From: Arthrobacter humicola
Lineage (GTDB): Bacteria; Actinomycetota; Actinomycetes; Actinomycetales; Micrococcaceae
Assembly (NCBI RefSeq): GCF_022803015.1
Contig: NZ_JAFKON010000001.1
Location: 558,001-622,000, forward strand
Direction: 5' to 3'
Length of the DNA stretch: 64,000 nucleotides
The position numbers were made by a program, and so were the translations under genes. Every line of letters begins with the position of its first letter. Position 1 is the first letter of the stretch. Shown here in pieces: positions 41,823 to 51,078 of the stretch. The notes under the pieces were generated by a model, which ran no database searches, was not told where the DNA came from, and saw only the letters and a program-made list of their open reading frames with translations.

Positions 41823-42143
41823 CTAGCCGCCATCGCTGATGTCGTCCAGAAGCCACTGGACGGAGCGTGGATTCCGGCGCAGCGTGAAGGTGTGCAGCGC
41901 TGAATTCGACCCCAGCCGGGCCTCGACACGCCAGTATTCGATACCGGCCGGGTTGGCGCCGCCAGCGGCGGCCGTGCATCGGGTGCCCCGCCCGGCGTCA
42001 CCGCCGATCCAGTGCCGGGATTCGGTGGCCGGATCGACAAGCCAGATCCGTCCGTCGTGCCGGATGGCAAGGGGCTTGCCTGCCGGGTCGAGCCGGACTT
42101 GAAGGTCAAGGGTTCGTGTGGGGTTTTCGGTGCTGAGGGTCAT
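41823..42143 (-). CDS. DUF6504-like small protein of the SOS operon
   Basis: 106 residues. The sequence VRLDPAGKPLAIRHDGRIWL followed by VDPATESRHWIGGDA is like the DUF6504 proteins encoded with DinB or ImuB-type polymerases in actinobacteria. It ends with FTLRRNPRSVQWLLDDISDG. It sits directly downstream of the UmuC-type polymerase gene, 42 bp away, and is likely co-expressed with it in the SOS response. Its role in translesion synthesis is not known. Confidence 0.65.
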   Translation of the reverse strand: MTLSTENPTRTLDLQVRLDPAGKPLAIRHDGRIWLVDPATESRHWIGGDAGRGTRCTAAAGGANPAGIEYWRVEARLGSNSALHTFTLRRNPRSVQWLLDDISDGG

Positions 42144-42185
42144 GGGGTGGTCTTTCGTGGTGCGGTGCTGCGGGGTGTGGTGGCG

Positions 42186-43484
42186 TTAGGCGGCTTTGAC
42201 GAGGGGGAGTTCGTCCCAATGGGTGGTGTAGCGGGGGGAGAGCATGTCCCGTTTCATGGTCCAGTCCGGGCCGCCCCGAATGCCGGCGTGGCCGAGGCCG
42301 ATGGAGCCGCGCCCGTATCGGCGGGTCACATCTTCCAGGAGGGTTCCGATGTGGCGTTCCTCGTGCGGGTTCTGGAACAGGGCCAGCGGTGCCTGGTTTC
42401 CGGTGGGCCGCAGGTCGGTGACCATGATGCCCGCCCGGGCGTATTTGATGCCTTCCTGGATGTGGGGCAGGAGGGCGTGGGCGGCCCGGGTGAGTAGGAC
42501 GGGATCGGCGGTGGGCATTGGCAGCGGCACGCACACCGAGGGGTAGGAGGTGTCGTTCGGGTTGAAGTGCGAGGTGCCGGCGAAGGCGGTGAGGACCTTG
42601 GCCTGGAGGCCGTGTTTGGCCAGCCGTGCTGAAGCCTGCTGGCCGTAGACGGACAGGACTTGCCGCATGCCGGCGGCGGTGGTGATGGGGGTGGCGAAGG
42701 AGCGCGAGAAGATGAGCTGGTCCCGTCCGATCCGTTCTTCTTCCATCGGGATGCACGGGGTCCCCTGCAGTTCCAGGACGGTGCGCATCACGACCACGGA
42801 GAAACGGTCCCGGATCATCACCGGGTCGGCCCGGGACAGGTCAAGGATGGACCGGAGCCCTAAGGCGTTGAGGCGTTTGGTCAGCCGCGTCGCGACGCCC
42901 CAGATTTCGATCACGGACAGCCGGCCCATCAGCGCTTCCCGGTCCCCGGCGGGCACCGAGTCCCAGTGGCAGACCCCGTCGAAGGCCGGGTTGTGCTTGG
43001 CCCATTTGTTGGCGAGTTTCGCCAGGGTCTTGGTTCCGGCGATCCCGACGCAGACCGGAACCCCGACGTTGCGCCGCACGGCTGCCTTCATGGTCTGGCC
43101 CAGGATCAGCAGGTCCTCCGGCGCGCCTTTGACGCCCAGGAAGGCCTCGTCGATGCTGTAAACCTCCAACCAAGCGCTGTAGCGGCCCAGCAGTTCCATC
43201 ACCCGGGCGCTGATGTCCCCGTAGAGCTCGTAGTTGCTCGAGAGGGCAACAAGTCCCCACTCCTTGGCCCGCGGGGCGAGTTTGAACCATGGTTCACCGA
43301 GGCCGATCCCGAGAGCCTTGGCTTCCGGGGACCGGGTGACGGCGCACCCGTCGTTGTTGGACAGGACGACGACGGGCCGGCCTTCGAGGGACGGGTCGAA
43401 TGCCCGCTCGGCCGAGGCGTAGAAGCAGTTCACATCCACGTGCGCGATCTGCGGCATCCGCCGCATCGGGGAGGGCTTAGACAT
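42186..43484 (-). CDS. umuC: Y-family DNA polymerase (UmuC type)
   Basis: 432 residues. Catalytic acids are visible: Asp17 in [17 protein letters not shown] and Asp112-Glu113 in [30 protein letters not shown] is the UmuC-specific finger segment, and [20 protein letters not shown] the helix-hairpin-helix. It performs error-prone translesion synthesis with the UmuD-like protein encoded just upstream. Start ATG at 43484 with GAGG six bases before. The C-terminal part with [20 protein letters not shown] is normal. Confidence 0.93.
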   Translation of the reverse strand: MSKPSPMRRMPQIAHVDVNCFYASAERAFDPSLEGRPVVVLSNNDGCAVTRSPEAKALGIGLGEPWFKLAPRAKEWGLVALSSNYELYGDISARVMELLGRYSAWLEVYSIDEAFLGVKGAPEDLLILGQTMKAAVRRNVGVPVCVGIAGTKTLAKLANKWAKHNPAFDGVCHWDSVPAGDREALMGRLSVIEIWGVATRLTKRLNALGLRSILDLSRADPVMIRDRFSVVVMRTVLELQGTPCIPMEEERIGRDQLIFSRSFATPITTAAGMRQVLSVYGQQASARLAKHGLQAKVLTAFAGTSHFNPNDTSYPSVCVPLPMPTADPVLLTRAAHALLPHIQEGIKYARAGIMVTDLRPTGNQAPLALFQNPHEERHIGTLLEDVTRRYGRGSIGLGHAGIRGGPDWTMKRDMLSPRYTTHWDELPLVKAA

Positions 43485-43492
43485 GGTGTGCC

Positions 43493-43924
43493 TCAAACAT
43501 GGTGCAGGCAGCGGGTCGCGACGCCCCAGATGACCAGATCAGACATGGACGGAACCCGGATGTCCGGGTAGGACGGATTCTCCGCCTGCAGCACGACGCC
43601 GGCGGCCGTGATTCGCAGCCGCTTGATGGTCAATTCTCCGTCCAGGACGGCTATGACTACGGACCCGTCCTTGGGTTCCAGGGCCCGGTTGACGATCAGT
43701 TCATCCCCGTCGCTGATGCCGGCGCGTTCCATCGAGTCTCCGGAGACCCGCACGACGTACGTGCTGGTGATGTCCTTGATCAGATGCTCGTTCAGGTCAA
43801 TCCGCCCATCAAAGTAGTCCTGGGCCGGCGAGGGGTACCCGGCCGCGACGGGGACCGGAGAGATCAGCACCGACAGCAACGACATGCCCGCATCTATCAC
43901 GCGGGGACCGACAACAACGCCCAC
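43493..43924 (-). CDS. umuD: UmuD-like autoproteolytic S24 protein
   Basis: 143 residues from GTG at 43924. A cleavage site Ala28-Gly29 lies in [20 protein letters not shown], the nucleophile Ser64 is in SGDSM, and the general base Lys101 in DGELTIKRL. These are the residues of UmuD/LexA self-cleavage. A LexA box at 43938-43953 lies directly upstream. A shorter start (ATG at 43885, MSLLSV) is possible. It is coupled to umuC, 8 bp away. Confidence 0.92.
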   Translation of the reverse strand: MGVVVGPRVIDAGMSLLSVLISPVPVAAGYPSPAQDYFDGRIDLNEHLIKDITSTYVVRVSGDSMERAGISDGDELIVNRALEPKDGSVVIAVLDGELTIKRLRITAAGVVLQAENPSYPDIRVPSMSDLVIWGVATRCLHHV

Positions 43925-44239
43925 AACACACCCTTATTCGAATATATGTTCGATACATTCAGTGTAGCCGGACGTACCGACAAAAGTTGGACTCTGCCCA
44001 TATCCCTCGGCTGCGTAAGCAGCGCGGTTTCTCCTCAACATCGCAACAACTGACTGAAGGGGTGCTGCTTATGGGACGCTCGCCGCGTCGTTTGCGGAAG
44101 ATGGGGCCTGCGGGCTTGGTTGAGCGTAGGCGCTGCTATCGGCGTTTGGGCAGCGAGTTCTTGGTGACAGTTGCTCCGTCGCTACCTTAAGATCCATGCC
44201 GTCGTGACACAGCCTGCGAAGCCCGTAGCCGCAATTCCC
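43925..44239. other. SOS promoter region and spacer
   Basis: About 315 bases. The LexA box at 43938-43953 is the main element. The remainder up to the SCO1664-like gene end at 44240 has only weak frames (for example MGRSPRRLRKMGPAG) with no family match. Confidence 0.45.
43938..43953. promoter_or_regulatory. LexA/SOS box
   Basis: TCGAATATATGTTCGA, a match to the Gram-positive/actinobacterial TCGAA-N6-TTCGA operator, ending 13 bp before the umuD-like start. On the minus strand the centre TATATT can serve as -10 box, so LexA would block RNA polymerase directly. Confidence 0.82.
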
Positions 44240-45007
44240 TTAGAACAGCGGCCAGGGCACCGCCGACATCTCACCGCTCGGAGCCGGAAACCGCCCTGCC
44301 AAGCGCAACCGTGCGCAGCGCGCGGCGAGCGATGCGATTTCTTCGGCGCTGAGCAAGTCCGCCAGGTTCCGGCCCAGCCCACCGTGCAGTCCTTCGCTGA
44401 CACGATCGATGCCGTCGCGTTCCTCGGCGGTCAGCGCGTCTCCCAGCCATCCCCACAGCACCGTGCGCAGCTTGTGGTCACGGTGAAAGGTGAGCCCATG
44501 GTCCACGCCGTGCCGGTGTCCGTCCGTCATGGCAAGAATGTGGTCGCCTTTGCGGTCGGCGTTGTTGACGACCATGTCGAACACCGCCATGCGTCTGAGC
44601 GCTGGCGAGTCTTCGTGAACGAGGGCGACCATCCGTCCGTTCTCATCCCGTCCCTCGAGAACATGTTTCCAGCCCGTCTCCGGCACCTGGTCCGTCGCGA
44701 CCAGGTTCACGGCGCATCGGGCGGGGTCTTGCTCCTGCCAGAGCTGCACCATTCCTTCGCCCAAAGGACCATCGCGCAGCCAGGTGTGCGGCACGACGTC
44801 CCAGCCTAAGACCTGCGAGACCAGGTAGGCGGCCACCTCCCGGTGAGCCAGGGTGCCGTGGGGAAAATCCCACAGCGGACTTTCGCCTGCTATCGGCTTA
44901 TAGACGACCACCACGTCGCCGATGCTGCCCAGAAATGTAGCGTTTGAAGCCGTCGTGATGCGGCCGGTGAGCGTCAGCTCGGCGGCCACTAGGTCCGGCG
45001 CTGGCAT
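44240..45007 (-). CDS. SCO1664 family protein (kinase-like fold)
   Basis: 255 residues. Motifs: GSIGDVVVVYKPIAGESPLW and DFPHGTLAHREVAAYLVSQV as in a phosphoinositide-3/4-kinase-like N-lobe, then VFDMVVNNADRKGDHIL and HRHGVDHGLTFHRDHKL. NNADRKGDHIL resembles the catalytic D-x-x-x-x-N/D loop and VDHG the metal-binding loop. It is the third gene of a conserved actinobacterial trio. The ATG overlaps the DUF3090 stop (TGATG). Confidence 0.88.
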   Translation of the reverse strand: MPAPDLVAAELTLTGRITTASNATFLGSIGDVVVVYKPIAGESPLWDFPHGTLAHREVAAYLVSQVLGWDVVPHTWLRDGPLGEGMVQLWQEQDPARCAVNLVATDQVPETGWKHVLEGRDENGRMVALVHEDSPALRRMAVFDMVVNNADRKGDHILAMTDGHRHGVDHGLTFHRDHKLRTVLWGWLGDALTAEERDGIDRVSEGLHGGLGRNLADLLSAEEIASLAARCARLRLAGRFPAPSGEMSAVPWPLF

Positions 45008-45561
45008 CAGACCTCGGGAAGGGTGCAGATGTGCCCGTCGGCGTCTATGGGGTAACCGCAGAGCGGGCACGTCGGACGCCCGGCGCCCACGATCTCACGG
45101 GTGCGCTTGGCGAATGCGCGGGCGGTGCCGACCGGCATTCGCACCAGCAGCATTTCGGACTCGTTAGCGCCGCCCTCATCAAGCGGTTCGTCGTTGTCAT
45201 CAGCATCGACATCGGCGATGGGGTAGGCCTCTATTACGACCTGGGCCGTGGTTGGGTCCCAACCTAAGCTCATGGCGCCGGTGCGAAACTGCTCCTGAAC
45301 GGCCTCGAGCTGGTCATTGTCGACAAGTTCAATGGGAGTGCTCGTGGGAACGCTGAAGGGGTTGCCCTCGACGGTGATGAGCTGGTCGAGAATTTCGTCG
45401 ATCTTCTCCGCGAGCAGAGCCGACTGCTGCTTCTCCAGGGCAATACTCACGATCTGCGTCCCTGCGCGCACCTGCAGGTAGAACGTGCGCGCCCCTGGAA
45501 GGCCAATGGTGCCGACGACGATTCGATCAGGCCAGGCAAACTCGTGAACACGTGTAGGCAT
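45007..45561 (-). CDS. DUF3090 family protein
   Basis: 184 residues. It starts VHEFAWPDRIVVGTIGLPGA after three residues and has RTFYLQVRAGTQIVSIALEK. A C-terminal zinc ribbon is formed by CPLC and the final HICTLPEV: RPTCPLCGYPIDADGHIC. These are hallmarks of DUF3090. It is the middle gene of the phosphatase/DUF3090/SCO1664 trio, which in most actinobacteria stands next to the mycothiol gene mshC. The function is unknown; zinc-binding is inferred from the Cys pattern. Confidence 0.92.
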   Translation of the reverse strand: MPTRVHEFAWPDRIVVGTIGLPGARTFYLQVRAGTQIVSIALEKQQSALLAEKIDEILDQLITVEGNPFSVPTSTPIELVDNDQLEAVQEQFRTGAMSLGWDPTTAQVVIEAYPIADVDADDNDEPLDEGGANESEMLLVRMPVGTARAFAKRTREIVGAGRPTCPLCGYPIDADGHICTLPEV

Positions 45562-45585
45562 GTCAGTATTTTAGGCACATGAGGT

Positions 45586-46278
45586 TCATGGCGCCTTTTG
45601 CCCTGCACCGCCGCCCACCGGCGCATCGCCAGAGTGGATGCCGTTCGACAGCCACGACAGGTCACCCGCGTCGGTGTTGGTCGCGTAGACGCTCGGCCGA
45701 CTAGCGCCGTAGCGCACGATCGATACGGAGGCGGGGCCCACGTTAATACGCTGGAACAGGTCAAGGTGCATGCCGAGCGCGTCGGCGAGGATTGACTTGA
45801 TGATGTCACCGTGACTCACCGCCACCCACACGGCCCCTGGCCCGTACTCGGCTTCGAAGGCTGCATCGTGGCGTCGAATCGCTGCCACGGACCGAGCCTG
45901 CATCGCGGCCATGGACTCACCGCCGGGAAAGACGACGGCGGACGGTTGCGACTGCACAACCGGCCACAAATCCTCGGTCGCGAGATCACTGAGGGTGCGG
46001 CCCTGCCACTGGCCGTAATCGCACTCGGTGAGATCGAGATCGACCGGCGCGTACGGCGTGCCAGCCTGGCGATCGAGGATGAGCTGGGCGGTCTGCTGAC
46101 AACGCTCAAGAGGGCTCGACACCACCCCGACTACGGGCACGGCCGCGAGCCGGTCTCCGGTCAGAGCCGCCTGGTCGCGCCCGATCTGGTCCAGGCTGAC
46201 GCCGACGGCCCGGCCGGCCAGCAGTCCAGTGGCATTGGCTGTGGTACGGCCGTGCCGCACGAGAATAACTGTGGCCAT
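45586..46278 (-). CDS. Histidine phosphatase, MSMEG_4193 family
   Basis: 230 residues. The motif ILVRHGRTTANATGLLAGRA has the catalytic His at 9, VGVVSSPLERCQQTAQLIL the second Arg, and VAVSHGDIIKSILADALGMH the proton relay His. The C-terminal SIVRYGASRPSVYATNTDAG is specific for the MSMEG_4193 group. It is first in the trio with DUF3090 and SCO1664, 24 bp apart, so they form one transcript. Substrate is unknown. Confidence 0.92.
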   Translation of the reverse strand: MATVILVRHGRTTANATGLLAGRAVGVSLDQIGRDQAALTGDRLAAVPVVGVVSSPLERCQQTAQLILDRQAGTPYAPVDLDLTECDYGQWQGRTLSDLATEDLWPVVQSQPSAVVFPGGESMAAMQARSVAAIRRHDAAFEAEYGPGAVWVAVSHGDIIKSILADALGMHLDLFQRINVGPASVSIVRYGASRPSVYATNTDAGDLSWLSNGIHSGDAPVGGGAGQKAP

Positions 46279-46827
46279 CCACCCAGCCTAACCACCCGGT
46301 CGACGGCGGTGTGAACCGTACCGGGTCGCGCGCCGAACAGGCAGATAAAGCCCTGGCGGAACCCTTCAGGCGCGCCGACGCGCTCAAAGCCGCCCAGACG
46401 GAGCGCAGGCACCCTCCCTGCGGTTGCTGATTTGAGCCGAATTGGGATGGGTTTCTTCACTGGATACCGTCAAGTAGCGCGGTCAGATGGTTCGCGGTTG
46501 CTCACTTCAACAGCATGGAACCGTTGATCGGGGTGCTCCGGCATTCTGATTCTGGTAATAGCGCCGTCGACGTCATCAGCTGATGGCTGGTCCGATCCGC
46601 CGTCAGGCTTGCAGAGGAATCCCTGGGTGAACAGTGCGTCGGTGTTCACCCTGCGGATCTTGACCTCGTCGATGGTGATGCCTGTGCGATCACCCATTGA
46701 GAGCGCCCTTCAAGCTGTGTAGGCGCAGTAATCCACGGAGACCTTGGCCCCGCTCGCGACCGAGGTGAGCTGCCTGGCTAGACCTAGATCAGGATTCTGT
46801 TCACGGGCGGCATTTTCTCAAGAAGTT
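46279..46827. other. Intergenic stretch with one weak gene
   Basis: About 550 bases. The only frame with some support is 46470-46697 on the minus strand. Nothing else is seen. Confidence 0.4.
46470..46697 (-). CDS. Hypothetical protein, 75 aa (weak)
   Basis: Starts MGDRTGITIDEVKIRRVNTD and has ALFTQGFLCKPDGGSD in the middle. GAAGG lies about nine bases before the ATG. It is hydrophilic and no family is recognised. Composition is compatible with a real small gene, but nothing else supports it. Confidence 0.35.
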   Translation of the reverse strand: MGDRTGITIDEVKIRRVNTDALFTQGFLCKPDGGSDQPSADDVDGAITRIRMPEHPDQRFHAVEVSNREPSDRAT

Positions 46828-47554
46828 ATGGGCCAAGGCAACACAGTGGACACCGGCCTGAGGCCAGATCCTCCGCGGTTTCCCTGGCTCTGGCCGGCCC
46901 CTGCAGTGATCGTCATCGTCGGCACGGTCATAACAGGCGTGATCAGCTACCCGTCGATGCCCGACGCGCTCGCGGTCCACCAGGGCGCGAACGGCGCGCC
47001 CAACCGGCTGGCAGCCAAGTCGGTGGACTCCGCGTTCTCTCAGGTGTTCGTGCAACCCGGTGTGACCGGGTTGCTAGTGGGTCTCGCGGCGGCCACCTTC
47101 CACAGCCGGCCCGACCTCGACCCGGCGCGCCCGCTGGCCTCGGCGCGCTGGTACCGGCAGTACATGTCACTGGGCGTCAAAGCGCTCGTCGGGCTGGTCG
47201 CGATGATCGACGTGGGGATGCTGGGCTCGTCGCCGTTGATGTGGACCGGGACGGTCACGCCGTGGGCAGTGGGCGGGACTGGTGGTCACGCTCCCGATCC
47301 CGGCCGCCGTCGTGGTTGGAGTCGTGGTCCTGGCCAGGAACAACCGCGAGCGCGATGAGGGTGAGAAGGACACAGTGCTGACCCACCGGGACGACGACAA
47401 GTACTGGCGCGGTGGCCTGGTCTACATCAACCTCGAAGACCACTCGCTGATGGTTCCGCGACGGTTCGGACTGGGGTGGACGCGCAACTTCGGCAATCCA
47501 AGGTCAGCGATGCTTCTGGACGGCGCCGCGGGCGCCCCAGCGTCCGGCGAGTGA
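46828..47554 (+). pseudogene. DUF1648/DUF5808 membrane protein with a frameshift
   Basis: The first frame (ATG at 46828) encodes membrane helices AVIVIVGTVITGVISYPSMP, typical of DUF1648, and helix ALVGLVAMIDVGMLG. It then loses sense at about 47271-47277 in GGGCGGGACT. The sequence resumes in the next frame as GLVVTLPIPAAVVVGVVVLA and the DUF5808 domain DDDKYWRGGLVYINLEDHSL, VPRRFGLGWTRNFGNP. Deleting one G restores one continuous protein of about 240 residues. This is either an inactivating frameshift or a sequencing error in a G-rich run. Confidence 0.8.
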
Positions 47555-47579
47555 CCTCCGAGGACTAAGGGTCGGCCTG

Positions 47580-48170
47580 TCAGCGGATTACCCGATAGCG
47601 CACGTGCGTGACGAGGCTGGAACCGCTCACGTCCGTCGGCTCAAGCTTGAGGTCCGTCACGCCGTCCAGCAACCGCTCACCCGCTCCCAAAACTATGGGC
47701 GCAATGTGGAGCCGCAGCTCGTCGATCAGCCCCGCCGAAAGGAACTGTCGGGCGGTCTGCGCTCCTCCGGCTATGGCCACGTCCTTGCCGCCAGCGGCCT
47801 TCCGCGCCTGGGCCAAAGCCGACTCGATCCCATCGGCCACGAAGTTGAACGTTGTGCCGCCCTCCATCTCCAAGGGCTCGCGGGGGTGATGGGTGAGAAC
47901 GAACACAGGTGCGTGATACGGCGGTTCCTCCCCCCACCATCCCCGCCACTGCTCATCCCATGCCCCTGGACCGGCGTACATGTTCCGGCCCATGATGTAG
48001 GCGCCGGCGGCGAGGATGCGTTCGAGCTCGGCTGCGTTGGACTCGGCTTCTTCGAACATCCACCTGTGGAGGAGTTCTCCACCCCGGCCCAGGGGTTCCG
48101 TCATGCTTTGGTTTGGGCCCGCAACGAATCCGTCAAGGGAAATAGTCAGATCGCATGTGACTCTGCTCAT
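47580..48170 (-). CDS. Dihydrofolate-reductase-like (RibD C-domain) protein
   Basis: 196 residues. It starts MSRVTCDLTISLDGFVAGPN and contains AGAYIMGRNMYAGPGAWDEQ and later GGKDVAIAGGAQTARQFLSA and LIDELRLHIAPIVLGAGERL. This is the YyaP/YwjB group of DHFR/RibD-like proteins, which bind NADPH. The true substrate is not folate in most cases. Start ATG at 48170 fits the conserved opening. It is separated from the VOC gene by about 80 bp, on the same strand. Confidence 0.9.
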   Translation of the reverse strand: MSRVTCDLTISLDGFVAGPNQSMTEPLGRGGELLHRWMFEEAESNAAELERILAAGAYIMGRNMYAGPGAWDEQWRGWWGEEPPYHAPVFVLTHHPREPLEMEGGTTFNFVADGIESALAQARKAAGGKDVAIAGGAQTARQFLSAGLIDELRLHIAPIVLGAGERLLDGVTDLKLEPTDVSGSSLVTHVRYRVIR

Positions 48171-48247
48171 GCGCCCATCATGCCAGCACTCGGCGGGGCC
48201 CTGGCATATCAAGGCGCAGGCGTGCTAGCGGATTTGGAGTTGGCGGG

Positions 48248-48691
48248 TCAGCCGATCCGCTCGGCCAGGGACACGATAATCCCCTCCGGACCGCGCACAT
48301 AGGCCATGCGCCAGATGTGCTCGTACTGGCCGATGTTGCCGACCAGCCCGTAGCCGTCCGCGGCCAGCCGGTCGACGACCGTCTGGAGGTCGTCGACCTC
48401 GAAGGCGACGTTGCGCAGCCCCAACTCATTGGCCATCGCCGCGGGCGATCCAGGCTGGTGGTCGGGCCGGACAAAGCTCGAAAGCTCCAGCCGGGTACCT
48501 CCGTCGGGCGGCCGCAGCATCACGATCTCGGTACGGGAGTCGGGGATGCCGATCACCGTGTCGAGGAACTCGCCCTCGACGAACATCGGCGTGCCCTCGA
48601 CCTCGAAACCCAGCCCGACGAAGAACGCCGTCACCTCTTTGAGATCGGCAACGGTGATACCAACATGATCGAAACGCCGTACCTGTGACAT
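48248..48691 (-). CDS. VOC family (glyoxalase/dioxygenase-like) protein
   Basis: 147 residues with two beta-alpha-beta-beta-beta modules: FDHVGITVADLKEVTAFFVG at the start with His9 as first metal ligand, EIVMLRPPDGGTRLELSSF, and a second half NVAFEVDDLQTVVDRL ending AYVRGPEGIIVSLAERIG with Glu as last ligand. Metal-dependent chemistry is likely, substrate unknown. A decayed fragment with a very similar C-terminal end is found at 55258-55350. Confidence 0.9.
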   Translation of the reverse strand: MSQVRRFDHVGITVADLKEVTAFFVGLGFEVEGTPMFVEGEFLDTVIGIPDSRTEIVMLRPPDGGTRLELSSFVRPDHQPGSPAAMANELGLRNVAFEVDDLQTVVDRLAADGYGLVGNIGQYEHIWRMAYVRGPEGIIVSLAERIG

Positions 48692-48806
48692 GAGATCAAT
48701 CCTCCGTTGTTCATCTTATCGATCCATCGGAATTGCGGAGCCGACGGGGATTCTCAGCACAATCATCGGCGAAATCCTTCAGAGCCGCATCGCCGTCGTC
48801 CTCTGC

Positions 48807-48860
48807 GATGAAGCACTGACCGTTGATGAAGCACTGACCGTTGATGAAGCACTGACCGTT
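48807..48860. repeat. Three 18-bp tandem repeats before the GH15 gene
   Basis: GATGAAGCACTGACCGTT occurs three times exactly, at 48807-48824, 48825-48842 and 48843-48860. It ends 59 bp before the GTG at 48920. The period of 18 bp could change promoter spacing; the repeat could also be coding in a short unproven frame (DEALTV units). Confidence 0.9.
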
Positions 48861-48919
48861 GGGGAGGAATCCGTCCAGGTAGCGGGGTCCCGTTTCCGTC
48901 GTGAGGGGAACATACTGGG

Positions 48920-50854
48920 GTGGTGAGCATCGACGCCCGGTCAGGGGCAGAGGGGAGGCGGCGGCCCGGGGCCGGCACGAGCCCGTATCCGCCGATCGCC
49001 GACTATGGGTTTTTGTCTGACTGTGAGGCCAACTGCTTGATTGCATCGAGCGGGCAGGTCGAGTGGATGTGCGTGCCACGTCACGACTCACCGAGTGTGT
49101 TCTCCACTATCCTCGACCGCGCCGCGGGTGGCTTCAAGGTGGCGCCGTACGGCGTCCGGGAGCCCACTGCGCGCCGCTATCTCCCCGGCAGCTTGATCCT
49201 GGAGACCACGTGGCAGACCAGGACGGGCTGGCTGATCGTGAGGGATGCCCTGGTGATGGGTCCGTGGCACCACACCGACGAGAGGGCCGGCCGGTACCGC
49301 CGCCCGCCGACGAACTACGAGGCCGAGCATTGCCTGCTGCGCACCGTCCGGTGCGTCAACGGTGCGGTTGAGCTGTCCGTGCTGTGCGAGCCGGTCTTCG
49401 GCTACGGCCAGCGCCGGGCACGGTGGGAGTTCGCCAGCCCCGGATACGGAGAGGCCGTGACCGTCAGTGGCAATGAGGGGGAGCCCGTGCTGCATCTGAC
49501 TACCGACCGCCGGCTGGGCATCGAGGACTCCATCGCGGTCATCCGCAGCCGGATGACCGAGGGCGAGCAGGCCTTTGTCGCGCTCTCCTGGGGGTCGCTG
49601 CCCCCGCCGCGGACCTGGGAAGAAGCCACGCGCAAGCAGTGGCAGACCACTGAGTTCTGGAGGCAATGGATCACCGGGGGCGAGTTCCCCGACCACCCGT
49701 GGCGGGAGCAGCTGCAGCGCAGCGCGCTGACGTTGAAGGGCCTCACCTATGCGCCGACTGGAGCTCTGGTCGCGGCGCCCACCACCTCGCTGCCCGAGAC
49801 GCCCGGGGGAGAGCGGAACTGGGACTACCGGTACACATGGGTGCGCGATTCCACGTTCGCGCTCTGGGCCCTCTACACCCTCGGCCTGGACCGGGAAGCC
49901 GACGACTTCTTCGCTTTCATCCGCGACGTCGCCGCCGAGGACGACCTGCAGATCATGTATGGCATCGACGGCGAAAGGGACCTTCCCGAGGTCACTGTTG
50001 AGGGACTCGGCGGCTACGACGGCGCCCGCCCCGTCCGGATCGGCAACGCTGCCGCCCACCAGCGCCAGCTCGACGTCTGGGGCATGATGCTGGACTCCGT
50101 CTACCTCCACGCCAAATCCCGTGACCAGCTTCCCGAGCCGCTCTGGCCCGTCCTGCTCCGCCAGGTCGAGCAAGCCGCCGCGCACTGGCGGGACCCCGAC
50201 CACGGCATCTGGGAGGTCCGTGGCGACCCGAAGCACTTCACCTCCTCAAAGCTCATGTGCTGGGTCGCCCTGGATCGTGGTGCCCGGCTGGCGCGCCTGC
50301 ACGGTCAGGCTGATTACGCCCGCAAGTGGGACGCCGTCGCCACGGAGATTCACGAGGACATCTGCCGCAATGGTGTCGACGACCGAGGCGTATTCGTCCA
50401 GTCCTACGGCACGATGAACCTCGATGCCTCGCTTCTCCTTGTTCCGCTCGTCCGGTTCCTGCCCATCAGCGATCCACGCGTGCGCGCCACGGTCTTGGCC
50501 ATCGCCGATGAACTCACCCGGGACGGACTCGTCCTGCGCTACCGCCCCGAGCAGACCGACGACGGTCTCACCGGCGACGAAGGGACCTTCACGACCTGCT
50601 CGTTCTGGCTCGTCTCAGCCCTGGTCGAGATCGGAGAGGTGGTACGCGCCAAGGCACTGTGCGAACGTCTGCTGTCCCTTGCCAGTCCCTTAGGCCTCTA
50701 CGCTGAGGAGCTGGATCCGGTGAGCGGCCGTCACCTCGGCAACTTCCCACAGGCGTTCACCCACCTGGCCCTCATCAACGCGCTCGTGCACCTCATCCGC
50801 GCCGAAGAAACCAACCGCGCGGCGCAGTTCGCCCCGGCCCACCGCACGCCCTGA
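48920..50854 (+). CDS. Glycoside hydrolase family 15 protein (glucoamylase/trehalase-like)
   Basis: 644 residues. An N-terminal domain (IADYGFLSDCEANCLIASSG) is followed by an (alpha/alpha)6 barrel. Motifs: ETPGGERNWDYRYTWVRDST, DLQIMYGIDGERDLPEVTVE and LGGYDGARPVRIGNAAAHQR, and the catalytic Glu in DPDHGIWEVRGDPKHFTSSK. EEGHLGNFPQAFTHLALINA-like ending is present as SGRHLGNFPQAFTHLALINA. In actinobacteria such proteins often act as trehalases. Cytoplasmic, no signal peptide. GTG at 48920 or 48923 are both possible starts. Confidence 0.92.
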   Translation: MVSIDARSGAEGRRRPGAGTSPYPPIADYGFLSDCEANCLIASSGQVEWMCVPRHDSPSVFSTILDRAAGGFKVAPYGVREPTARRYLPGSLILETTWQTRTGWLIVRDALVMGPWHHTDERAGRYRRPPTNYEAEHCLLRTVRCVNGAVELSVLCEPVFGYGQRRARWEFASPGYGEAVTVSGNEGEPVLHLTTDRRLGIEDSIAVIRSRMTEGEQAFVALSWGSLPPPRTWEEATRKQWQTTEFWRQWITGGEFPDHPWREQLQRSALTLKGLTYAPTGALVAAPTTSLPETPGGERNWDYRYTWVRDSTFALWALYTLGLDREADDFFAFIRDVAAEDDLQIMYGIDGERDLPEVTVEGLGGYDGARPVRIGNAAAHQRQLDVWGMMLDSVYLHAKSRDQLPEPLWPVLLRQVEQAAAHWRDPDHGIWEVRGDPKHFTSSKLMCWVALDRGARLARLHGQADYARKWDAVATEIHEDICRNGVDDRGVFVQSYGTMNLDASLLLVPLVRFLPISDPRVRATVLAIADELTRDGLVLRYRPEQTDDGLTGDEGTFTTCSFWLVSALVEIGEVVRAKALCERLLSLASPLGLYAEELDPVSGRHLGNFPQAFTHLALINALVHLIRAEETNRAAQFAPAHRTP

Positions 50855-51078
50855 TACGCAGACGAAGGTCAAGGTATGGATTGCAACGACGGGCTCACGC
50901 TTCCACGGGAAGCCGCCCTGACGCGGGTCCCGGAACCGGATGTTCTGCCCCGCCGCAGCCGTGCGGAGAGGTGACCGATCCGGAGAGGCAAGGAGCAGCC
51001 CATGTGGAGTGACGTGCAGGAATCCGGGCCCTCCGTTGTTGATTGCTTCCTTGGTTTTCCTGATGCGGACATGGGTAG

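Noticed and set aside
43987..44190. Transposase fragment in the frame with MGRSPRRLRKMGPAGLVERR
   Set aside because: No catalytic motif or terminal repeats; basic wrong-frame composition.
48690..48926. Small coding gene containing DEALTV repeats across the 18-bp array
   Set aside because: It overlaps the VOC start region and the GH15 start, and has no ribosome binding site; a repeat in the promoter is the simpler reading.
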